DNA from: Hyphomicrobiales bacterium
GTDB lineage: Bacteria > Pseudomonadota > Alphaproteobacteria > Rhizobiales > Beijerinckiaceae
Direction: 5' to 3'
DNA: 8,826 nt
Assembly: GCA_028290085.1 (NCBI GenBank)
Contig: JAQGKN010000200.1
Span: 1-8,826, forward strand
The position numbers were made by a program, and so were the translations under genes. Positions 1 through 5,651 of this stretch are shown here, piece after piece (position 1 is the first letter of the stretch; every line of letters begins with the position of its first letter). The notes beneath the pieces are model-generated. The model had not been told where the DNA came from. It made no database searches and was given only the letters and a program-made list of their open reading frames with translations.

Positions 1-308
1 GAGCAATCCACGGCGACAACTATGCCGCGATTGAAGCGGGTGAACGCCTGATACAGCGAGAGCCTGTCACTCCAGAGGACAAACGCCGTGCACTCGCCCG
101 GCACACGGAAGTCAATAGTATCTCCAGATTCAGCGCGGTGGCCCTAATATTCGTGGGGGTCCTTTTGATCATCGGTGCTTATTATCGGGGTGAGACCATA
201 AGCACGGACAGGGCCTCCCAAATGGCCGTCGTAGCAATAGCCCTGGGGTTGGGCTGGTATGCATGGCTTGTGCGGAACGCCAAAACTCTCGTGAGGCGCT
301 TCGCTTAG
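1..308 (+). CDS. 3' end of a gene for a protein with two predicted membrane helices
   Basis: A frame open from the left edge runs to a TAG at 306-308 and gives the last 101 residues of a protein whose start lies outside the window. The first 40 residues are polar and charged, with alternating acidic and basic residues, and look soluble. Two hydrophobic stretches follow, at about residues 43-61 and 73-90. They are separated by a short polar loop (RGETISTDR), and the tail is basic (KTLVRRF). This suggests a soluble N-terminal part anchored by a C-terminal helical hairpin, with the basic tail in the cytoplasm. I do not recognise the family. No start codon is claimed, and no partner gene is visible on this strand. 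Base composition is lower in GC than in the genes after 1.9 kb. That the frame is coding is inferred from its openness and the well-formed membrane segments. Confidence 0.6.
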   Translation, partial: AIHGDNYAAIEAGERLIQREPVTPEDKRRALARHTEVNSISRFSAVALIFVGVLLIIGAYYRGETISTDRASQMAVVAIALGLGWYAWLVRNAKTLVRRFA

Positions 309-551
309 GCCACCACGTATTTGCCCGGGTCAAGATTGGATCCGGGCGAGTATGGCCACAATGGTCACAACCCCGAGGCGCCTGTGTGATGCAGGGGGCC
401 AGGATCGATTGTTCGTGCTGACGCGGATTGACAAGGCGCCCGTGGCGCTCATGATTTCGCTTATACAAGGACGATTGTCTCGATCCGTTGTCCTACGGCG
501 ACGGCTCAATCGCTTTCGGGAACGACATTTCCTGTTCCGAGGTCAGCGCCC
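309..551. other. Gap between the partial gene and the acetyltransferase remnant
   Basis: I find no convincing gene here. Besides the hairpin at 323-347 there is a small one, GCGCC-CGT-GGCGC, at 436-448. On the plus strand a TTGACA (428-433) is followed after 16 bases by CATGAT (450-455), which resembles a sigma70 promoter. Anything transcribed from it would run antisense to the acetyltransferase, so I do not call it. Both flanking genes end in or near this gap, so it is a convergent 3' region. Confidence 0.4.
323..347 (+). terminator. Hairpin after the partial membrane-protein gene; possible terminator
   Basis: Arms GCCCGGGTC (323-331) and GATCCGGGC (339-347) pair over 9 bp, with one G-T pair, around the 7-base loop AAGATTG. 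The hairpin begins 15 bases after the TAG at 308, a usual place for a terminator. No run of T follows, so it is not a textbook intrinsic terminator. It could instead be an RNA 3' stabiliser or a remnant of a dispersed palindromic repeat. Confidence 0.35.
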
Positions 552-671
552 TCAATAGCTATCATGGTCAAACGGGCCAACATCCCAGCTGTCTGCCCCA
601 GAATATTCCGAGCTATCGCCCATTGTCAGAAAGGGTACGAGCTGAGAAGCAGGGCCGACGTCTAAACGATT
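552..671 (-). pseudogene. Detached C-terminal tail of the acetyltransferase, beyond the in-frame TGA
   Basis: Reading on in the acetyltransferase frame past its TGA gives 39 sense codons and then a TGA at 552-554. The peptide starts NRLDVGPASQLVPFLTMGDS and ends DSWDVGPFDHDSY. A strand of hydrophobic residues after the 'GF' turn, then an aromatic W followed by an acidic D-x-D near the end, is how I remember this group of acetyltransferases closing. The undisturbed protein would be about 314 residues. A single CGA-to-TGA or TGG-to-TGA change would explain the break, but the original codon is unknown. A sequencing error or stop read-through could give the same picture. Confidence 0.5.
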
Positions 672-1496
672 TCAGATGAACCCATGCCGGCGCACGTGCC
701 TCGCTAGCGAACCGCCCTCTTGGCCGAACGTGAGAATGCCTTTTTTTCCCGCGCGCGTCAGTTCGTTGTCAAGAAACGACATAACCCTCCGCCCCTTACC
801 CTTCGCCGCTTCCCAGGCATCGAAGAGAAAAATGAAAGATCCGGCAACGTAGAATATAGCGTAGGCGGAGTCGTCGTGAAGAATGCGGTATTTGATCAGT
901 GGATTCTTTAGTCGCCATTGTATGAAATAATCATCAAATATCTTCGTGTTCTTCCGCCGCGAGGCATTTTCTTGAATCATGTCCAAGACCAAGCGATTAG
1001 GCGCATTTATCTCCTGCGGTGCATCCAGTCTTCTAAGCTTCGGAAGGCGACACAAGAACGCTAGTTTAAAATAAAACGGGATGGAGAAGGGCACTGTGAC
1101 ACCCATCTTGCGATACGTCGAGATGGTCGTCTGACCGCCGAACCCCATAAAGGTGAAGCGGTTACTTAGCGTCCTGCCCATCTCACAGGTTGCTCGGAAC
1201 TGCCTCCCGAAAAGCCCCTGGCGGCGATGCGCCGGGAGGGTCATGACGTCACAACCCTGATGGACCATCTGCTCACAAGCACCAAAGCGATAGTATTCAG
1301 GTATCATGCCGTAGAACCCGACCGTCTCATCCTCTTTCGTGACGGCGACATGGCCAATAGCTGGCCCCGCTGGATTATCGAGAAACTTCCATTGAAAGTA
1401 GTTGCTTGGTACGTCCCTACCAAAGCATTCCTTAAAAAGCGGGACAAGACTTGCCGCCTGAGTAAAGTCAAACGGCCTGATCGTATATTCTTGCAT
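672..1496 (-). CDS. GNAT-family N-acetyltransferase, apparently shortened by an in-frame TGA
   Basis: The 274-residue product is a GNAT-type acetyltransferase, which would move an acetyl group from acetyl-CoA to an amine; the substrate cannot be read from sequence. The acetyl-CoA loop is visible as LPAHRRQGLFG (Q/R-x-x-G-x-G/A pattern) after a strand ending in CDVMTL. The N-terminal part (YFQWKFLDNPAGP, then a strand with VGFYGMIPE) and the length resemble acetyltransferases often found in polysaccharide gene clusters; this is from memory of the family. I chose the ATG at 1496 because AGGA lies 9 bases upstream and the protein begins MQEYTIRPF, just before the fold. An in-frame TTG at 1577 would add 27 unconvincing residues. 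The TGA at 672-674 follows HGFI, and the same frame continues for 39 family-like codons (see the remnant entry). The product is therefore probably truncated and may be inactive. Base composition is poorer in GC than in genes after 1.9 kb, which fits horizontal acquisition. Confidence 0.8.
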   Translation of the reverse strand: MQEYTIRPFDFTQAASLVPLFKECFGRDVPSNYFQWKFLDNPAGPAIGHVAVTKEDETVGFYGMIPEYYRFGACEQMVHQGCDVMTLPAHRRQGLFGRQFRATCEMGRTLSNRFTFMGFGGQTTISTYRKMGVTVPFSIPFYFKLAFLCRLPKLRRLDAPQEINAPNRLVLDMIQENASRRKNTKIFDDYFIQWRLKNPLIKYRILHDDSAYAIFYVAGSFIFLFDAWEAAKGKGRRVMSFLDNELTRAGKKGILTFGQEGGSLARHVRRHGFI

Positions 1497-1683
1497 TAGG
1501 CGTGATCCTGAGAAGTCGAGCGCAACGCCTTCGTAACTTGCAGGAGTTTCGCCATCTGTTCGTGCGTTCGAATACAAATCGGGAGTGAGTGAATGCCGAA
1601 GCGCCGTAAATCGAATTTAGCTTATAAAGCAAAAAACTAGACATTCCATCCTCAAGCTTAGGCCGTTTGGTTTAATCCCCTAA

Positions 1684-1714
1684 AATCACGCATTCGAGCA
1701 ATGCGAGAGTGATT
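1684..1714. repeat. Interrupted inverted repeat in AT-rich DNA
   Basis: AATCACGCATT (1684-1694) pairs with AATGC (1700-1704) and, after a four-base GAGA interruption, with GTGATT (1709-1714). The stem is 11 bp with a bulge, and the loop is CGAGC. No T-run follows on either strand. It could be an operator for the divergent acetyltransferase, an RNA hairpin, or chance. Confidence 0.3.
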
Positions 1715-1774
1715 GATAACGAAGCTTTAAGGAATAGACGGCGGCGTCAGCCACGTTGATGGTCGTTTCGTTCT

Positions 1775-1876
1775 GCCTCCACTCAAGGCCGCCGGCTTTG
1801 CGCGGAGGCTAAGGCGCCCACGTGCCCGGCTCGGTTCCGCGGACGACGATATGTTCGTCCCCGGGTGCTGGAACCG
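1775..1876 (+). promoter_or_regulatory. Run of inverted repeats upstream of mgtE; candidate structured leader or operator
   Basis: Three pairings are visible. GCCTCC (1775-1780) matches GGAGGC (1804-1809). CGGTTCC (1832-1838) matches GGAACCG (1870-1876) exactly over 7 bp. Nested inside the latter, GGACGA (1841-1846) matches TCGTCC (1855-1860). Magnesium-transport genes are often controlled by their 5' leaders, so a Mg-sensing RNA is possible. However, the conserved blocks of the M-box riboswitch as I know them (such as GGUGAGGCUCC and GACGCCAAUGGGUCAACAG) are absent. If the promoter-like site at 1897-1922 is the real one, these repeats lie upstream of transcription and would act as DNA, not RNA. 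Confidence 0.3.
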
Positions 1877-1896
1877 CCGCTCTGCAGGCACGCCCA

Positions 1897-1922
1897 TTGA
1901 CTTGAGCCATCGGCGCTTTAAA
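1897..1922 (+). promoter_or_regulatory. Promoter-like site in front of mgtE
   Basis: TTGACT (1897-1902) resembles a sigma70 -35 box. TTTAAA (1917-1922) is the nearest -10-like sequence, but the 14-base spacing is shorter than the usual 16-18. It lies about 40 bases before the mgtE start. The call is weak. Confidence 0.25.
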
Positions 1923-1963
1923 GACCGGGCCTACAGGACCAGCACGCATCGATCGGATATCGC

Positions 1964-3376
1964 ATGGCCGACGTCGACGAAAACGACACGAAATCGGCCC
2001 CCTTGAGCTTGCGCGACGAGGATGGTGAAATCAGGCGGGAATTCGTCGCCGAGGTCGCTCGCGCCATCGAGGCCAACGATTCGGACAGGCTGCGCACGCT
2101 TGCCGCCGATCTGCATCAATCCGATGTGGGCGCGCTGCTCGAGGCGCTGGCCCATGACGAGCGGCCACGCCTCATCGAGTTGATGGGATCGGATTTCGAC
2201 TTCGCCGCGCTGACGGAGGTCGATGACAACGTCCGTGAGGACATTCTCGACGAGTTGCCGAATGAGACCGTCGCTGAGGGCGTTCGCGAACTCGAAAACG
2301 ACGACGCCGTCACCATTCTCGAATATCTCGACCGCGAAGATCAGGTCGAGATTCTCGATGCGCTGCCCGCTGTCGAACGCGTGGCGCTCCAGCGCTCGCT
2401 CGACTATCCGGAAAATTCCGCCGGCCGCTTGATGCAGACGACGCTGCTGCGTTCGCCTCCCTATTGGACGGCGGGGCAGATGCTCGACCACATCCACGAC
2501 GAGTCCGACGAGGAATTGCCCGATTCCTTCTACGAGATCTTCGTCGTCGATCCCGGCCACCGGCTGCTCGGCAATGTATTCCTCGACCGGCTCGTGCGCG
2601 CCAAACGCAGCGCACGGCTCGACGAGTTAATGGACCCCGACCGTCGCCGCGTGCATGTGGACGAGGACCAGGAAGAGGTGGCGCGGTTCTTCGAACGCTA
2701 CAACCTGATCTCGGCGCCCGTGGTCGACGACGCGGATCGCCTGATGGGCGTCATCACCATCGACGACATCGTGGACGTCATCCGCGAAGAAGCGGCCGAG
2801 GACATGGGCGCGCTCGGCGGCGTGAGCGCGGAAGAAGAACTGTCGGACACGGTGTGGTGGACCGCCAAGAACCGTTTCCTCTGGCTGTTCGTCAATCTGA
2901 TCACAGCCTTCATGGCGTCCTCCGTGATTGGCATGTTCGAGGGGCAGGTGCAGAAGATGGTGGCACTCGCCGTGCTGGTGCCCATCGTCGCCAGCCAGGG
3001 CGGCAATGCGGCGACGCAGACCATGACGGTCGCGGTGCGCGCGCTCGCGACCCGTGAATTGTCGCGCGCCAACGCGATGCGCGTCGTACGCCGCGAATTG
3101 TTCGTGGGCTGCATCAATGGGCTCGGCTTCGGGCTGCTGACCGGTCTCATGGCGGGCGCCTGGTTTGGCCTGCCGAGCCTGGGCATCGTCATCGCGCTTG
3201 CCATGCTGACCAACATGGTCGCGGGCGCGCTGGGCGGGATTCTCATCCCGATGGTGCTCGATCGCCTGGACGCCGATCCCGCTGTGTCGTCGGGCGCTTT
3301 CGTGACGACGGTGACCGACGTGGTCGGAAATTTCTCGTTTCTGGGGATTGCGACACTATGGTTCGGGCTCGGCTGA
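1964..3376 (+). CDS. mgtE: Magnesium channel/transporter MgtE
   Basis: MgtE is a homodimeric inner-membrane Mg2+ channel that its cytoplasmic domains close when internal Mg2+ is high. All parts are present in the 470 residues. An acidic N domain (about 25-150) is rich in helical repeats such as REDILDELPNE. Two CBS domains lie at about 155-215 and 220-275, a connecting (plug) helix follows to about 300, and then five membrane segments at about 304-324, 333-350, 380-402, 405-430 and 446-469. The family signature GGNAATQ is at 346-352. Asp452 in TDVVGNF probably matches the pore aspartate (Asp432) known from the Thermus thermophilus channel. The length is normal. The ATG at 1964 is the only good start, since a stop lies in frame 45 bases upstream. 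Its ribosome site is weak (CGGA, 6 bases away). A GH25 lipoprotein gene follows after 46 bases and may be co-transcribed. Confidence 0.95.
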   Translation: MADVDENDTKSAPLSLRDEDGEIRREFVAEVARAIEANDSDRLRTLAADLHQSDVGALLEALAHDERPRLIELMGSDFDFAALTEVDDNVREDILDELPNETVAEGVRELENDDAVTILEYLDREDQVEILDALPAVERVALQRSLDYPENSAGRLMQTTLLRSPPYWTAGQMLDHIHDESDEELPDSFYEIFVVDPGHRLLGNVFLDRLVRAKRSARLDELMDPDRRRVHVDEDQEEVARFFERYNLISAPVVDDADRLMGVITIDDIVDVIREEAAEDMGALGGVSAEEELSDTVWWTAKNRFLWLFVNLITAFMASSVIGMFEGQVQKMVALAVLVPIVASQGGNAATQTMTVAVRALATRELSRANAMRVVRRELFVGCINGLGFGLLTGLMAGAWFGLPSLGIVIALAMLTNMVAGALGGILIPMVLDRLDADPAVSSGAFVTTVTDVVGNFSFLGIATLWFGLG

Positions 3377-3422
3377 CCGCGCTTTAACGGATCGTTACCA
3401 GGTTGCGGTTATTTCGAGGGAT

Positions 3423-4199
3423 ATGAGACATGCGTTTCCTGTCCCCGCGCTGCGTCACCTTGCGCTGATCGTGCTCTCCGCGCTGGCCCTTTCGGGCTGC
3501 GGTTCCGGACCGCGCATAACTGCGCATACGCCTGCCAAGGCTCAGTTCACCGGGCCTTACCCGAGCGACTTCGCCATCCACGGCATCGACGTTTCCAAAT
3601 ATCAAGGCAACATCGACTGGAATGCAGTGCGCTCATCGGGCGTCGAATTCGCCTGGATCAAAGCGACCGAGGGAGGCGATCACGCCGACGAGCGCTTCAT
3701 GAACAATTGGATGGGCGCCAAGGCTGCGGGCGTGCCGCGCGGTGCCTACCACTTCGTCTATTGGTGTCGTACCCCACAGGAAGAAGTCGGCTGGTTCAAG
3801 CAGACCGTGCCGGTCGATCCCGACGCACTGCCGCCCGTTCTCGATGTGGAGGCCACGCCGACCTCGCGCACCTGCCGCCGCACCCTGCGCCGCGACGAGG
3901 TGATCGCGGAAATGCGCCAGATGCTGATCGATATGGAGCGCCACTACGGCAAGCGCCCGATCATCTATGTGACGGTCGATTTCTACCAGTCGATCATGCA
4001 TCCCGACGAATTCTCCGATTATCCGATCTGGGTGCGCAGCACCAGGCATTCGCCGCACGTGCCTTATCCCGGCCGCCGCTGGGCGTTCTGGCAATATCAG
4101 TCCGACGGCAACGTGCCGGGCATCCGGGGCAAGGTGGACCGCAACGCGTTTTACGGTTCGCGCGCCCAATGGCAGGCGTTCCTGGACGGCCCGAAGTAG
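3423..4199 (+). CDS. GH25-family muramidase (lysozyme), predicted lipoprotein
   Basis: The 258-residue product belongs to glycoside hydrolase family 25, which cuts the muramic acid-glucosamine bond of peptidoglycan. The N-terminus has a lipoprotein signal: basic MRHAFPVPALRH, a hydrophobic core, then the lipobox LSGC with Cys26. Glycine rather than aspartate follows the Cys, which favours outer-membrane sorting. The catalytic domain starts near residue 52 with IHGIDVSKYQG (Asp56). It contains LDVE (Asp141, Glu143, the expected catalytic pair) and closes with the family hallmark WQYQSDGNVPGI...VDRNAF. Cys115 and Cys151 could form a disulfide in the periplasm; this is inference. The ATG at 3423 fits because it gives a clean signal peptide and has GAGGG just before it, although very close (2-3 bases). 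A TTG at 3348 inside mgtE would spoil the signal. It likely remodels the cell's own wall; no phage genes surround it. Confidence 0.88.
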   Translation: MRHAFPVPALRHLALIVLSALALSGCGSGPRITAHTPAKAQFTGPYPSDFAIHGIDVSKYQGNIDWNAVRSSGVEFAWIKATEGGDHADERFMNNWMGAKAAGVPRGAYHFVYWCRTPQEEVGWFKQTVPVDPDALPPVLDVEATPTSRTCRRTLRRDEVIAEMRQMLIDMERHYGKRPIIYVTVDFYQSIMHPDEFSDYPIWVRSTRHSPHVPYPGRRWAFWQYQSDGNVPGIRGKVDRNAFYGSRAQWQAFLDGPK

Positions 4200-4262
4200 G
4201 GGTGCGCCGCAAACAACCGTCGTTCTGACGACCCGTCCAAACTGGGGCACGAAGCTCGTTGC

Positions 4263-4345
4263 CGTCATTGCGAGCGAAGCGAAGCAATCCAGTGCGGTCT
4301 CGCGACTCCTGGATTGCCACGTCGCTCACGCTCCTCGCAACGACG
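4263..4345. repeat. Palindromic intergenic repeat of the alphaproteobacterial type
   Basis: The outer arms CGTCATTGCGAG (4263-4274) and CTCGCAACGACG (4334-4345) pair with one mismatch. The inner arms CAATCCAG and CTGGATTG pair exactly. GCGAAGCGAAG on the left is partly mirrored by the GTCGCT-containing stretch on the right. I recognise the ATTGCGAGCGAAGCGAAGCAATCC wording, given here only as a composite, as a dispersed intergenic palindrome frequent in Bradyrhizobium-like genomes. It lies 63 bases after the muramidase stop and could fold in RNA to end or stabilise that transcript. The arms have drifted apart slightly, so this copy is probably old. Confidence 0.8.
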
Positions 4346-4464
4346 ACGCCTATCGAGCAACACGGATTATGCAAAGATCTCCGTTGGGAGAAGCATGCCG
4401 CGTTTCTGTCCTGACGAGGGCAAGCCGTCTTGCACAAAACCCCATCCGGCGCGAAGCTCCCTTC

Positions 4465-4470
4465 AGGAGG
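4465..4470 (+). promoter_or_regulatory. Strong ribosome-binding site that fixes the ivd start
   Basis: AGGAGG, 8 bases before the ATG at 4479, is a perfect Shine-Dalgarno sequence. It rules out the longer in-frame reading from a TTG at 4314, which would run through the palindromic repeat. Confidence 0.85.
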
Positions 4471-4478
4471 AGCGCGCC

Positions 4479-5648
4479 ATGGCCAAGAGCAGCCCGTCTC
4501 TCGATTTCGGGCTCGGCGAGACCGCCGATCTCATCCGCGCCGCCGCCCGCGATTTCGCGGCTGACGCCATCGCGCCGCGCGCTGCCGAAATCGATCGCAC
4601 CAATACATTCCCGCGCGATCTCTGGCCGCCTATGGGCGCGCTCGGTCTCCACGGCGTGACGGTGGAGGAGGAATGGGGCGGGGCAGGGCTCGGCTATCTC
4701 GAACAATGCCTCGTCATGGAGGAAATCTCGCGCGCCTCGGCCTCCGTGGGACTCTCGTATGGCGCGCACAGCAATCTCTGCATCAACCAATTGCGCCGCA
4801 ATGGCAGCCCCGCGCAGAAGCGGCGCTTTCTGCCCAAACTGATTGCGGGTGAGCATGTCGGTGCGCTCGCGATGTCGGAGGCGGGCGCCGGGTCAGATGT
4901 CGTGTCCATGACGACGCGGGCGGAGAAGCGCGGCGACCGCTACCATCTGCATGGCGCGAAGATGTGGATCACGAACGGACCCGTGGCCGATGTGGTGATC
5001 GTCTATGCAAAGACCGACATGGCGGCGGGGCGGCGTGGCATCACGGCCTTCATCGTCGAGCGCGGCACGAAGGGCTTTCACGCATCCCCCAAGCTCGACA
5101 AGCTCGGGATGCGCGGCTCCGACACGTGCGAACTCGTGTTCGAGGACTGCGAGGTTCCCGCCGACAATGTGCTGGGACAAGAGAATGCGGGTGTCGGCGT
5201 GCTGATGTCGGGCCTCGACTATGAGCGTGTGGTCCTTGCGGCTGGGCCGCTCGGCATCATGCAGGCCGCGCTCGATCTCGTGCTGCCCTATGTGCATGAG
5301 CGGCGCCAGTTTGGCGCAGCCATCGGCACGTTCCAGCTGGTACAGGCGAAGATCGCGGACATCTATGTGGGCATGAATGCCTGCAAGGCCTACGTCTATG
5401 CCGTCGCGCGCGCGTGCGACCGCGGGCAGGTGGCGCGCGAGGATGCTGCGGGCGCCATCCTCGTGTCGGCTGAAAAGGCGACGGCCGTCGCGCTCGATGC
5501 CATCCAGCTTCTGGGCGGCAATGGCTACGTCAACGAGGTCGCGGCCGGGCGGCTGCTGCGCGATGCCAAACTCTACGAGATTGGCGCGGGAACGAGTGAG
5601 ATTCGTCGCACGCTGATTGGCCGTGAGCTGTTCGCCAAATCCGATTGA
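4479..5648 (+). CDS. ivd: Isovaleryl-CoA dehydrogenase
   Basis: This FAD enzyme oxidises isovaleryl-CoA to 3-methylcrotonyl-CoA in leucine breakdown and passes electrons to electron-transfer flavoprotein. The 389 residues match the family length. The acyl-CoA dehydrogenase layout is complete: an N-terminal helical domain (to about 125), a middle beta domain with the flavin motif [10 protein letters not shown] (131-140) and MWITNG (162-167), and a C-terminal helical domain. What marks it as isovaleryl-type is the position of the catalytic base. Glu249 lies in GLDYERV, as in human IVD Glu254, while the C-terminal site used by most relatives reads [12 protein letters not shown], with Gly in place of Glu. 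The ATG at 4479 has a perfect AGGAGG ribosome site. The usual partners (methylcrotonyl-CoA carboxylase, methylglutaconyl-CoA hydratase, HMG-CoA lyase) are not next to it: pfkB follows on the other strand, with stops 3 bases apart. Confidence 0.92.
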   Translation: MAKSSPSLDFGLGETADLIRAAARDFAADAIAPRAAEIDRTNTFPRDLWPPMGALGLHGVTVEEEWGGAGLGYLEQCLVMEEISRASASVGLSYGAHSNLCINQLRRNGSPAQKRRFLPKLIAGEHVGALAMSEAGAGSDVVSMTTRAEKRGDRYHLHGAKMWITNGPVADVVIVYAKTDMAAGRRGITAFIVERGTKGFHASPKLDKLGMRGSDTCELVFEDCEVPADNVLGQENAGVGVLMSGLDYERVVLAAGPLGIMQAALDLVLPYVHERRQFGAAIGTFQLVQAKIADIYVGMNACKAYVYAVARACDRGQVAREDAAGAILVSAEKATAVALDAIQLLGGNGYVNEVAAGRLLRDAKLYEIGAGTSEIRRTLIGRELFAKSD

Positions 5649-5651
5649 GCA

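Larger units (their letters stand above)
1497..1963. other. Gene-free region between the divergent acetyltransferase and mgtE
   Basis: About 470 bases without a supported gene separate the two divergent starts. The part nearest the acetyltransferase (about 1600-1730) is AT-rich and should hold its promoter, but no pair of hexamers stands out. Inverted repeats occur at 1684-1714, 1775-1809 and 1832-1876 and are described separately. Base composition rises sharply between about 1735 and 1800 to the level of the right part of the window. No tRNA, integrase or direct repeat was seen at this junction. Confidence 0.5.

Noticed and set aside
428..455. TTGACA-16-CATGAT promoter on the plus strand
   Set aside because: No gene follows on that strand; the match could be chance in a 240-base gap.
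352..679. Small plus-strand open frames
   Set aside because: They lack ribosome sites and protein-like content, and overlap the acetyltransferase tail on the other strand, which explains the sequence better.
1775..1930. M-box (magnesium) riboswitch upstream of mgtE
   Set aside because: The conserved sequence blocks of the M-box are not present; only generic inverted repeats are seen.
1720..1963. tRNA or attachment site at the composition boundary
   Set aside because: I found no cloverleaf, CCA end or flanking direct repeat.
1931..2560. 209-codon open frame on the minus strand opposite mgtE
   Set aside because: It lies wholly inside a well-supported MgtE gene, has no recognisable domain, and is expected from GC-rich codon use.
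3423..4199. Phage endolysin or prophage remnant
   Set aside because: The GH25 enzyme has a lipoprotein signal and sits between ordinary chromosomal genes, with no holin, spanin or structural phage genes.
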